Part shown: in pieces, positions 47,391 through 59,078 of the stretch | Numbering within the stretch: position 1 is the first letter of the stretch | Layout of the letters: the number at the start of each line of letters is the position of its first letter | Origin: Rhizophagus clarus | Taxonomy: Eukaryota > Glomeromycota > Glomeromycetes > Glomerales > Glomeraceae | DNA length: 64,000 nucleotides | Assembly (NCBI GenBank): GCA_015698045.1 | Contig: BLAL01000004.1 | Coordinates: 1,550,001 to 1,614,000, forward strand | Direction of reading: 5' to 3' | Translations under genes and position numbers: made by a program | The notes under the pieces: model-generated | Told to the model about the DNA's origin: nothing | The model's input: the letters and a program-made list of their open reading frames with translations, nothing else | Databases searched by the model: none

Positions 47391-48100
47391 AAGATTTGAT
47401 CACAAATAGTTTCAACATATGCTATAGATGAAAAATTTCGACACCAAACTTCATTTCCAACATTAGAATTTAGAAAATCCCTTCAATAAAACTCTAACTT
47501 GTTCTCATTGTCTGTGGTCGAACTTTTAATATAGTATTTCATCTTTTTTAGTTTAAGATAATTAAGAATATTTTAGTTTGGTGGAACCGTATCAGCATTA
47601 AAGGGATACAAAGTGTAGCAATAGACAGAATAAAAAAAAAAAAATATAAATTTTAAACCCTTCAAAAACAAAAATAGATTAAAACAAATCTAAAAAAAAA
47701 AAAAATTTCATATTTATAAAAAAGAACTACCAAAGTAAAATTATGATTACGTAATCTGTATGCTAATTTTATTTGTCGTGTTCATTACATAAAGACGTGA
47801 TTGATTTTAAAATAAATTACAAAAAATTGTGTACTTAAATGAAATCGAAAAAAAACTATACAGAATAAATATAATTATTTAACAAGTTCTCCAAATAAAA
47901 AAAAAAATGTAAATACTTAATTTAACTAACAACATCTATAAAATTTAATAATAAATTTACATATTTCTTAAAACATATTAACAATAAATTACCTCATAAT
48001 TGTAATGATCAAACTAGCTGACATAACAATCTATTAAGAAAAAAAATAAAATAAAATAAAACAACAATTAGTAATTTTATAAAAAATATTTTTTTTTTTT

Positions 48101-49443
48101 TTAAAAAAAAAAAAACAGGAATTTTAAAACATGATAATACCGACTTTGATAATTTTCTTCATTAAGATATGAGGCAATAATGGATAAATTAACAGGTTTT
48201 GGTAAATTACTAAATTTAAATGTCCTACTAGTATATACCGCATCAGGATCTTTCTTATATGACGTCGAAATGTCAGGTATTCCTTTATCAGCTTCTTCAA
48301 ATATAGCTTTAATTTCTTTCCTTTTATAACCAAAATTTTTACAATTAATAGAATCTTTCCAAATCTCTAGTATTTCAAATAATTGAGTTGCTATTGGTCT
48401 TTGATTTGCATTAGCATTCATACATCTATAAGCTAATTTCTTATAAATTTCTGGAGTTTCATTTCCAAATTCCGGCCTAAGTCCATTACATATTTCTAAT
48501 GATAAATTTGCATTATGTTTTCTATTATGAAAAGGTGGTTTTCCGGATGATAATTCAGCCATAATCACACCAAAACTATAAATATCAGATGATGATGTGT
48601 ATGGCTCCCCATTTAAAACTTCCGGTGCGATATAAGGTAATACACCATATATTACATTATCCTTTTGTTCATTTACTGGACCGGTTAAACCAAAATCTAA
48701 AATATATGATTTCTTATAATAATGATCGTAAAATAAAATATTTCCACTATGAATATTTTTATGATAATATTCTAATTCATGTAAATTTTTAAGGTTTGAT
48801 GCTAAATAACATAATAATTCAATCTTATCCTTCCATAAAATCTTATTAAAGTTATTTGAAAGAATATTTCTTAAATTTCCTTGTTCCGCGAATTTTTCGA
48901 TGATCATAAATTCTTTAGTTTCTGGATCCTTAGTTATTCCATAAAACGGTAATAATGATTCTTTTAATTTGTTATATAAATTCCAGCATACTTTAAGCTT
49001 TGAAAAGAAAAACGAATTAATAATGAATTATCGAAAATAAAAAAATATAAACATATTTTTAGATAGAAATTTACCTCATTTAAATATTCAGGTGATATAT
49101 TTTGCGATCCATTCAACCTCTTTAAAGTAACTTTCATAGGTTTAGGAATTGATTTTTTCCAACTTCCATTATTCAATTTATAATATGATGATTTACCATC
49201 TAACCATGTTGCAGAATATATTTTGGAGAATCCGCCTACACCAATTTGTGTGATGTTCGTAAATCTATCGTAGGGTACCCATTCAAGAAAGTGAAAATAA
49301 TAATTATCAGAATGTCTCGCATCATACATTGTATCTTTTATAAATTTATCAATATCTGGATTTCCACTGGTCCATCCTTTAATTGCAGGTTTGGAATCTT
49401 TTTCAAATATTTTTAATTTATTAATTAATGATTTTAGTTTCAT
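48101..49443 (-). CDS. TKL pseudokinase (HKN), 421 aa
   Basis: Exons 49443-49075 and 48997-48101 (77-bp intron). Lacks the N-terminal Cys pairs of its relatives; begins with a basic segment followed by the linker WTSGNPDIDKFIKDTMYDAR. Glycine loop IGVGGFSKIYSA, Lys in VTLKRLNGSQN, catalytic loop YYHKNIHSGN (residues 202-204 HKN, so the catalytic Asp is Asn), intact DFG (224-226), YIAPEVL and SSDIYSFGVIM. C-terminal AVYTSRTFKF. With the base Asp missing it is probably inactive or weakly active and may act as a scaffold, unless Asn is tolerated. The last residues come from an A/T homopolymer and may be unreliable. Closest relative in the window is 52799-54535. Confidence 0.85.
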
Positions 49444-50683
49444 TTTCTTTTCTTTTCTTTTTCTTTTTCTTTTTCTTTTTTTTTTTTAACTTTTGAAAAA
49501 AAAAAAAATAAATTTGTTCTTTCGTATTCTTTCGTATTCAGAAATTTCTGTCGTTCAAAAAATTGGCGCTACTTTATACTAAAATTGCTCCGGAAAATCT
49601 TTTCCGTGTTGTTTATAAAATTTATGTATCACCTTCTAACTTCGTTACTTGTAAAACTTGTAATTTCTCGTTCGGTATTGATGAACACAAATAAGGAAAT
49701 TAAAGTCACGTGACGGGACACCATTGTCATTACAAAGAAATGTCATATTCGGCGAAGTTTATGGGTTTACACGTGATTAAATGATAACCCCTGATTAAAA
49801 ATACATAAAAAAACATTCATTAATAAAATGATTTAAGTGATATATATAAACGGTTAATTATTACCAAATTTATAGAAACCAGCCTTTACTATTTTTTTTC
49901 TTTTTTTTTCGCCATTTTGTATTGAGATTACAAAATTATTACAGAATTGCCAAAAATATTTACGTTTATCAAAATTTAAAAACATTAATTTCTGCATCGT
50001 GTTACAACAACGGCAACTAGGCGGTCAAAGTTAATTTCCGAGGAGCATTTTTGTTAGGTATATTAAATGATTTCTTTTTATAGAATATCTAAGCCACTTC
50101 GAAGTAAGTTAGAAAGGTTATCATTTGTAGATATTTTCAATGAATTTTTTTTTTAAAAAAAAATAAAAAAAAAAAAAAAAATAAAAAAATTTAAAAAAAT
50201 AAAAAAATTTAAAAATAGATATTTCTTATTCTCTAAATACGTTCTCGAAGATTTTCAAATGTGCCTTGTGAAAAAAAAAAAAAAAAAAAAAATAATTTAA
50301 AGAATTCTTTCTTCTTATTAAAAAAAAAAAGACAATGAAACCGTAAATGAAATTTCAATAATTATCGATCATCGAACCAATAAATTTTCAATAGTAAGAG
50401 TTTAACAAATATAAACAATGCTTTTTTATGAATGAACAATATTAGGAAATTTTCATGTGGCTTAAACCTATTTCCCTATTTATGATGGACATAAATAAAA
50501 TCATACGATCTTCTGGCAGTCGGTGTACGAAACTTGACCAGAAAGATCTACGTAATCATTTTTATTTTTAATCTGTTAGTATGCATGAGATTCCCTTGAG
50601 GCTTCATGAGTTTCCCTTTCACGGAAAATAAAAACATTCTTTAGTAGTATTTATTTCCTCGTTGTCCCTATTATTGGTTCTTA
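49444..50683. other. Intergenic, no gene seen
   Basis: A purine-rich leader on the minus strand abuts the kinase ATG (a CTTTT-type repeat on the plus strand at 49444-49490), then AT-rich DNA with A tracts (50155-50200, 50270-50290). Confidence 0.5.
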
Positions 50684-51140
50684 GCCTTAATGTTGAGGCT
50701 TCGCGAATTTCCTTTTCACGGAAGATAATAATGATATTTTCTTGTTAACAATTTCAACATTAAGGATTAAGAGAGTACATATAAGACGATACGAAGTGGT
50801 AAAAATGGTTTTCTTGTTAAGTTTTTAAGAAAAAAAATTTATTTATATTGTTACTATGCCGGGTGAGAATTTTTTAAAAATTGAAAAAAAAATTTCACAA
50901 AATTTTTGAAGAAAAAAAATTAAAAGCCGGGTTTCCGGGTTATTGGTGAAATTTTGTATAGCCTAATACATAAATATAAAAAAAAATTTTATTTATACAT
51001 TTTTTTTTTTTTTTTTTTTTTTTTGTTAATTATTGATAACATTTCTTTATGGAAGCAAACGTTCTTATCGCTACGGGTTTAAATGGCATAATAATCTTCA
51101 TTATTGTGTAAATTAATATTTTTTTTTTAATATTTAGGTA

Positions 51141-51311
51141 AGGGCAGTGACATATATTAGCTAATATTTTTTTACTATAGGCGTTTACCCCCACCCCCAG
51201 ATATCTTGGTCACGTGCAACCAATCATATTTTTTAAAAATTATGTAACCTAAGATTTTCGCTTACCCCCTCCACCCCCTAAAATATTAGCTTAATATATG
51301 TGTCACTGCCC
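51141..51311. mobile_element. MITE, 171 bp, with TA target duplication
   Basis: Left AGGGCAGTGACATATATTAG, right TTAATATATGTGTCACTGCC-C; flanked by TA on both sides. Copy 2 of the surrounding tandem duplication keeps the empty site (AGGTAATGAA), which confirms the insertion. Confidence 0.85.
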
Positions 51312-51871
51312 TAATGAATGTCGGGATGATGAAAATTCGGGATAATGAATTTTCAGGGTTTTGAATTTCGGGTCGACAGATCGTCAGGATTTCGTAGTAT
51401 ATACGTCATCATAATACTTGTAACACCATTAAAACTCTATTCATATTATTCACTGTTCCTGGCCTTAATGTTGAAGCTTCGCGAATTTCCTTTACACGGA
51501 AGATAATAACGATATTTTCTTGTTAATAATTTCAACATTAAGGATTAAGAGAGTTCATATAAGACGACACGAAGTGGTAAAAATGGTTTTCATATCCTTG
51601 GCCGAGTCAGTTTGTTAAGTTTTTTACAAAATTTTTGAAGAAAAAAAAAATTAAAAGCCGGGTTTCCGGGTTATTGGTGAAATTTTGTATAGCCTAATAC
51701 ATAAATACAATAAAAAATTTTATTTATACATTCTTTTTTTTTTTTTTTTTTTTTTTGTCAATTATTGATAACATTTCTTGTACATTTTCATGGAAGCAAA
51801 CGTTCTTATCGCTACGGATTTAAATGGCACAATAATCTTCATTATTGTGTAAATTAATATTTTTTTTGGGG

Positions 51872-52108
51872 GTTTTTTTTTCTACGCACCCGCTCAAAAT
51901 GCATGGGTGATATATAACGGTGACAAATAGTTTTTTTAGCATTAAAATTTTCAGTCCATAGATTAAGCGGTAAAAATGAAGAACGGGAAGGTGTGACACA
52001 CGTGACAAATTTCCTACCATAGCAAACTAACCCTAACCTAACCCTAAACTTCTGACGTTATAGCCAATCATTAGGGGGGGGGGGATAATACGCATGGTGC
52101 GTAAAAAA
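51872..52108. mobile_element. Probable inverted-repeat insert with telomere-like core
   Basis: Present in copy 2 of the tandem duplication and absent from copy 1. Ends TTTTTTCTACGCACC and GGTGCGTAAAAAA are inverted. Inside is CCCTAACCTAACCCTAAA (about 52030-52048), like (TTAGGG)n telomere repeat, and a G run at 52074-52084. Confidence 0.5.
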
Positions 52109-52798
52109 CAAATTTCCTTTTTTTTTTTTAGGTAATGAAATGTCGGGATAATGAAAATTCGGAGTCGACAGATCGTCAGGATTTCGTAGTAGATACGTCA
52201 TCATAATACTTATGACGACTTATATTTACTAGTAACACCATTAACGCCATTAAAACTATTCAGAGTTTAGGGAAACAAATTTGAAATAAAGAAACACAGT
52301 AATGACGTTGAACGTTCAGCAGGAGATAAACCAAAATTTACAAAATACGTCTCCAGTGAACATCGATAAAATTACTTTTTTAATTTACTTTTGTACTAAT
52401 TGCTACTACAGTTGTTAAAAGCGATTCGCTTTAACAGAAAGAATGAGCAATAAGTATTAAAACTATTAAAATCAAGAATATTTATAACATTATTAAAATT
52501 AAAACTATTAAAATTAATACTTTAAAATAAATCTGCGAAATTTTTCAAAAACACTAATGCAAATTTATTAGATCCCATCCAAATAAAAATAAAAAAATAT
52601 TTAACAATAAATACAATACAAAAAGGAAATTAATAAATATTAGTAAATTTAGTTTTAATTAAACTTATCGGGAAAGAGGATAATATTATAGTTGCATTGA
52701 TAAAATCTAAAAAATATTATAAAAGTATACTTTCTACATTATCATTAAGATGAGAAATATTATCAGATTTTAAAAAATTATTATTGACACACGTAGAA

Positions 52799-54535
52799 TT
52801 AGGATATTTTTTCTTCGAACTCATCGATAGATTTTAGTCGATTAAAATATATTATAGAATCAATATTTCTTTCATACGAGATTTCACTCTCATTAACAGA
52901 TATAGATGATGGTTCTTCCTTGTTAACAGATATATATGAACGATAAGTGTAAATAGAATTAGATTTTTTTTCATATAAAGATTCATTATCGTTAATCACA
53001 ATGGATGGTCGAATAGTGTGTATAGAATTTGATTTGTTAAGAGACATAGATGATCGACTAGGATATATACTGTCATCATAAGAGTCTTCATTGGAACTAA
53101 TATATGACATTCTGGAAGGATTTAATATATTATTAAATTCTAATACTCGACTATTATATATTGCATAAGGATTCTTCCTATAAGAGGTTGAAATAACTGG
53201 GATTTCATCATCAGATTCTTTAAACATAGCTTTAATATCTTTTCCCTTATAATCAAATAATTCTCTTTCTTGATAACAATTATCAGTTTTAATAGATCTA
53301 TACCAAAATTTTAATATATAATCTATATCATCAGTTGTCGGCCTTTTATTTGGATCGGAACTCATACATTTACAAGCCAATTTCTTAAAAATTTTAGGAG
53401 TTACAGGACCAAATTTTGGCCTAAGACCTTTAAAAATAGCGGAAGCTAAACCAACATCATGACATTTATCATAAAAAGGTGGTATTCCGGATGATAATTC
53501 AGTCATAATTACACCAAAACTATAAATATCAGATGATGAAGTGTATGGTTCACCATATAAAACTTCTGGAGCAATATAAGGTAATACACCATATAATTTA
53601 TCTTCCTGATCGTCACTCATTGAACCAGATAATGCAAAATCCGAAATATGAGCACAACCATCATTTAATAAGATATTTCCACTATGAAGATTTTTATGAA
53701 AATAACCTGAATTATGTAAATATTTAAGATTTGATATTATATCTGATAACAAGGAAATTTTTTCTTTCCATAAAATATTATTAAAATTTTTTGAAAGGTA
53801 ATCTCTTAGATTTCCTTGTTCTGCTAATTCTGTAACAATCATAAATTCTCCTGTTTCTGGATTTTCGGTTATTCCATAAAATTTCAATTGATTATTAATA
53901 TCTTTTAAATTAATATTCCAATGTAATTTAAGCTAAAATAAAACAAAAAAAAAAAAAAAAAAAAAAAAATTATTAAACATTACATTGATACATTATATAT
54001 ATATATATATACATACCTTGTTTAAATATACCATTGACATATCATTTGTCGATTTATTTAACTTTTTCAAAGCGACTTTTAACAGAGGTTTAAAACTTGA
54101 TATCCTTCGAGATGGTTTACTTGCTATTGGTTTATTTATATAAGTTGATTTACCGTCCACCCATAATGCGGAATATACTGTAAAATAACCACCTTCGCCA
54201 ATTTTTTCTATATTCGTTAATCTAACAAATGGAATCCATTCAAGAAAATGAGAATAATAATTATCAGCTTGTCTCGCGCTATACATTGTATCTTTTATAA
54301 ATTTATCAACATCAATATTTCCACTCGTCCATCCTTCAATTATATTACGTGGATCACATTTTTCACACCATAATTGTTTATTAAATGTTTCCTTACAATA
54401 AGAACAAACATTATCAGGATATACTGGTTCGGAGTTACATTTATTAAATTTATAACTTAATATGCTGAAACCAGAATTCCTTGACCTTTTATGATATGTT
54501 GAAAAAAGTTTGATTTTGTAAAATTCTTTTATCAT
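52799..54535 (-). CDS. TKL pseudokinase (HKN, DFA), 550 aa
   Basis: Exons 54535-54017 and 53932-52799 (84-bp intron). N-terminus with Cys pairs CSYCKETFNKQLWCEKC, then WTSGNIDVDKFIKDTMYSAR. Glycine loop IGEGGYFTVYSA, Lys in VALKKLNKS, catalytic loop YFHKNLHSGN (252-254 HKN), DFA (271-273) instead of DFG, YIAPEVL. Loss of both the base Asp and the DFG Gly argues for a pseudokinase. C-terminal AIYNSRVLEF, then a ~100-residue tail unique in the window, with repeated Ser/Asn phrases such as SIHTIRPSIVINDNE and SIYTYRSYISVNKEE. Closest relative is 48101-49443 (shared KFIKDTMY.AR and GEPYTSSSDIYSFGVIM). Confidence 0.85.
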
Positions 54536-54538
54536 TAT

Positions 54539-54598
54539 AAGATTTTTTAAGATTTTTAAAGATTTTTAAAGATTTTTAAAGAAGTTTAAAGATTTTTA
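54539..54598. repeat. GATTTTTAAA microsatellite in the kinase leader
   Basis: Five to six tandem GATTTTTAAA units, starting 4 bp before the ATG of the minus-strand kinase gene. Confidence 0.8.
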
Positions 54599-56386
54599 AC
54601 AAAATCAATATTATTTTTTTGTTTTTTGTTTTTTTTTTCCTCTTTTTTTTATATAATTCTGGTGGTCGAATGGAATCATATGATAGCCGATTAACCTATG
54701 TAAATCATTTTCGTTCAAATGATTTAGATTATTAATACAAAATTCGAAATTCGAATTTGATTATTTTAAATTCATTATTTATATTTATGGTGAAAATCCA
54801 ATATTTTAATTAGTTATTAGGTAGGTGGGGGGAATCACCTGAGATCCTCAACGACTTGGGTAATCTCTGTTAATCATTAATTAAATAAATAACAAAATTA
54901 CATAATAATTGACCAATAACATCCAAAATTTAAGGGTGATATAACAACCAAGTCTGGATTATCACTCACCTCACTTTTGCTTATTATAAAATAAAATTAT
55001 ATTGTCAGGAGATGTGACGATTGCTATTATTGTGTCCGAGCGCTAAAAGTTTGCGTTAACCCCTATTTTTTGTCACGATTATGAAATGTGACGGACTAGT
55101 TTCCATGTGATTTCACTGCAATACATGCCAAAATACCTTTAGTTTTTTTGTGCCAAAGTTAAGAAGAATATATCATTCACTTTTTACTGAAATAGCGTAT
55201 TAAGAATACATATATTACATTTCTGTCAAATGTCAATCTATTTGCAGAATCCTTAATATAACGTCATTTTCACGATGAATAGTCCGGAGAGTGAGCGAAA
55301 GACTAAATTTAACCCCGATGACCCCCTGTTTTTGTCCCTGCTATTTCTCCAGACGACCCTGAAATATATCAAAATCACAATAATAATGCGACAGACTTTG
55401 TTTCCCTACATATCTTACGTCAAGTTTCAACTTATACGTCATAATATTACTATATTAATGTCGTTTTACAGTATATCTTACGTCAAAAGAGAGATTTACG
55501 CTGTTAAATTTACGTCAAATTTTATACTCTAAATTATACTTTCTTATAATATTTTTACCTTTAAGTATGTGATCTTACTTTTTAATACTTAAAATAGTAT
55601 AAGCTATATAATAAATCAACGTTATGCGTTATTTCTTGCGTATAATCGTAATACTTGGTTCTGACATCATATAACATACAAATCAACATAGTTCAATATT
55701 GTTCCTTTAAACGTTTTCTGAGACATAAAAAACCTTAAAATTTCTTTTTTGTTTCAAAACTTTCCCACAAATAAACCATTTCAAGTATTATACAATAAAT
55801 ATTCTTAAAACAATATTAAAAAAAAAATCCTTTTTTCGTTTGATCGACAAATAAGTAAATAAAAATTTTGTTGTATAGCAAAATGAAAATTTTAATTCGC
55901 TATCCTAAAAATAATTCTCACTTTTGTGTAGCAATTTTAGTAATTTTAGGGAGTTTTCCCGTGATTTAATTTTGTGATCCATTGAACGATATTATGCATT
56001 ATGCATAAATAATTTTTTTTGATTTTTTTATTTTGTTTTTTTAAACATTATACCCTAATTTATGAAATCCTATTGTTTATCAGAATATATTCATTTTTTT
56101 CAGGTTCAAACTTAAAGAGTTTTAAGTTTAAAAAAAAAAATAATAATAAGTTTATCGATTAAATGATTTTTTATGGATAAATTTAATAAATTTCTTTTGT
56201 ACTATACAAAAAATTACTATAACATGATTTGATTGTCATTATTTTTGCCCTATTTTTTTTTTTTTTTTTTATTGTTTATTGATGATCTTTACTATTGTCT
56301 TTCAAGTTTTTTTCGCAGTAAAAAAAAATGTTATAAATTTCTCATTATTTGAATATTCTTAAAAAAAAAAATTTTATTATATATTT

Positions 56387-56420
<34 letters not shown>

Positions 56421-56858
56421 GGAAAAAAAAGGAAAAAAAAGGAAATAAAAAAAGAAATTATAAATGTTCTCTTAAATCATCCTTCTTAAAGTAAATATAA
56501 ATCATATATTCGATCCCTAAATGTAAGTTATAATATTTATTTTACGCTTTTTAACGTTCAAAAATGATTGGATCTTCCTAATATATATATATGTATACGG
56601 TATATGTATAAATACATATATATATATATAAGACATTGTAAAAATCCATTCTTAAAAAAAAGTCCATTGTAATAATTTTTTAGTAAAAAAGATAAATTAA
56701 ATTAAACTTGATTGGATTAAAAATTTATTTACTTATAATTAACATAATGTCAAATTATAAATAGTTAATTATACATTATATTAAAAAAAAAAATTTAATT
56801 TTTTTCTTCGATATTAATATATAAATATCATAGGAATCTCGACCAAGTATTCGGAAAG
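54599..56858. other. Intergenic, no gene seen
   Basis: Divergent promoters of the kinases at 52799-54535 (-) and 56859-58521 (+) must lie here. AT-rich with A/T tracts (56380-56450). The open frame 55275-55532 is not protein-like. Confidence 0.5.
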
Positions 56859-57240
56859 ATGGGAAATTCATTGACATCAATTAATAATTCACAATATATA
56901 AATATCCCGATCCCACGAAACCTTCCAACAACTTCTCTTCAACCACAATCTTTTTTTTCTCCAGGTTCTTCTTCTAACCAACCTTCGCTACATTGTAAAC
57001 ATGTTCAAAAATATCTGGATATCGATGGATGGTGTAAAAAATGTACAATGAAAAGTGTTAATACGGGCCATCAAGGTCTTGATAAATTAATTCGTCACAC
57101 TCAATCAAAATCTAGTTCTTGGACTGACGCTTTCTTAGAGTGGATTCCTTTTGAAAGTTTTCGTGACATACAAAAAATTGGTGATGGAGGTTTCGGTGTT
57201 GTCTATCGAGCTACTTGGATTCAGGGAAGGTAATAAAAAA

Positions 57241-57271
<31 letters not shown>

Positions 57272-58521
57272 TTTTACATCCGTCAATTGCAATGACATAT
57301 TGATATTTTTATATTAATTAGGAGAAAAGATAGGCTTAAGGGTAAAAAAGGAAGAAATAATAAAATGCAGGATATGCGCACAAGTCCGATTAACGTTACA
57401 CTAAAATGTATAAAGAATTCTCAAGAAATGTCTGACGAATACTTAAAAAAAGTAAGATTTTCGTTACTACAGTAACATTTGTTACTATTATAATTTCTTA
57501 AATCAATTAAATTCCCTTATTTTTTTTTTTTTTTTTCTAGTTAAAGTCTTATTATAAATCGAGTTTAATTCAATCACGTAAAAGAATGCAACAACTTCTC
57601 AAATTTTATGGAATATCACAAGATCCATCTACCGGAGAATATATATTGGTAACACAATACGCGATACATGGATCATTACGTTTGTTATTACATCGTCATT
57701 TTTCTTCATTCCGTTGGACAGAAAAAATATGGTGGCTTTGTGATATCATATCAAATTTACTCACATTGCATAAGGCGGGAATTGTACATGGGAACATTCA
57801 TTCAGGGAATGTGTTGCAAATTGGTGATTTAACAAGAGAGACCACTTCAGCTTTATCGGATACTGGATTAAATTATCCTGCAAGTCCATCATTTTATGGT
57901 ACAGAAACTTTTACAACGAATGTTTATGGAGTTTTACCTTATTTAGCACCTGAAGTAATATTAGGAAAAGGAGTATCAAAGAGATCAGATATTTACAGTA
58001 TTGGAATATTAATGATTGAAATATTAACCGGAATACCACCATTTTCACATCGTCCACATGATGATAAATTAGCTTTAGAAATTTGTCAAGGATTACGACC
58101 GGAATTGGCTGAAGGAACTCCCAAAGTTTATGGTGAATTAGCAAAACATTGTTGCTGTACTGATCCTTCTATGCGTCCTACTGCCAAACAATTATTATAT
58201 ATTTTCAATCATTGGTGGAGCCTTATGAACACGGATGAATCTGAAATTTATCAAATCAAAAATTCATTTTTAAGTGCCGATAAACTTATTCCTGATATAA
58301 TTGAAGAAAAGAGAATTATGGCCATTAAAAGTGATGAAGCAATTTATACTAGTAGATTATTACAATTTCAAAATGTATTAGATAGAAGGAATATAAGTAA
58401 TTATTCAACAAGTGGTTCAACAACAAATTATGAAGGTATTATTACTAATAATGAATCAATTAGTAGTTCACAATTTTTATTATTAGATTTAAATTTACCT
58501 GATATCACAATTGATCTTTAA
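56859..58521 (+). CDS. TKL pseudokinase (HGN, DTG), 493 aa
   Basis: Exons 56859-57229, 57322-57451 and 57541-58521 join in frame; the middle exon supplies a basic loop (RRKDRLKGKKGRNNKM) before the ATP-binding Lys. N-terminus MGNSLTS could be N-myristoylated (Gly2, Ser6). One Cys pair survives (GWCKKC). Glycine loop IGDGGFGVVYRA, Lys in VTLKCIKNSQ, catalytic loop IVHGNIHSGN (250-252 HGN: both Arg and Asp lost), DTG (274-276) instead of DFG, LAPEVI. C-terminal AIYTSRLLQFQNV. Likely catalytically dead. The stop codon lies inside a TTTAATTGATC microsatellite, so the C-terminal length may vary among strains. Confidence 0.85.
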
Positions 58522-58600
58522 TTGATCTTTAATTGATCTTTAATTGATCTTTAATTGATCTTTAATTGATCTTAATTGATCTTTAATTGTTTAATTGATT
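58508..58600. repeat. TTTAATTGATC microsatellite overlapping a stop codon
   Basis: About seven 11-12-bp units. The first begins in the last codons of the pseudokinase and provides its TAA. Confidence 0.85.
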
Positions 58601-58638
58601 TTTAATTTTTTAATCGATCTTAAACTGATAAAAAAAAT

Positions 58639-58873
58639 GGGTTTAATCATTTTCCGCACCTGCGATGCATCGCACCCCTTTTTGTCACCTGTGTCACACC
58701 CCTTCTCTTTTCATTTTTTTATATGTATTCTGGACACTTTTTTCAGTTGTAAAAAATCTATTTTTCACGCCCCTAGTTAAATGTCACATGATTAATTTTG
58801 CCCGGCATTACCGTAATTTTGCCCAGAGTGTTCAGGGTGCGATGTATCGCAGGTGCGGAAAAAAACAGAACCC
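58639..58873. mobile_element. MITE with GC-rich inverted ends, 235 bp
   Basis: Left GGGTT...TTTTCCGCACCTGCGATGCA and right TGTATCGCAGGTGCGGAAAA...AACCC. The inverted ends share 26 of 27 bases in the core. Flanked by A tracts, so a target duplication cannot be read. No coding capacity. Confidence 0.8.
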
Positions 58874-59078
58874 AAAAAAAATTTTTTTTTTTTTTGTAAT
58901 ATAATTAATTTTTCCATTCATTATTTGTTATCGTTAATTATTTCTATTTGTAAATTAATCCATTATATACCTATTAATAAAATAAAATCCGTCAATCATT
59001 TTGATTTTGTAAATTAATTCATTACACTTATTAATAAGTGTCTTGGTACGAAATCCCGAAACTCGAAATCCCGATGCA

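Larger units (their letters stand above)
42187..48100. other. Long gene-poor stretch
   Basis: 42187-43350 belongs to the HMG duplication. The rest is AT-rich with a poly(A) run near 43472, one candidate small spliced frame (43793-44044), a fold-back element (46631-46804), two imperfect ~90-bp copies near 46910-47075, and a minisatellite at 47270-47390. No other coding region seen on either strand. Confidence 0.5.
50684..52262. repeat. Tandem duplication, ~780 bp x 2, with different inserts
   Basis: Copy 1 50684-51441 and copy 2 51462-52262 share, in order: CCTTAATGTTGA ... TCAACATTAAGG inverted pair (12-bp arms, ~80 bp apart), GACGAxACGAAGTGGTAAAA, AAAGCCGGGTTTCCGGGTTA, GGAAGCAAACGTTCTTATCG, and GTCGACAGATCGTCAGGATT. 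Copy 1 carries an insert at 51141-51311, copy 2 a different insert at about 51872-52108. Non-coding. Confidence 0.85.
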
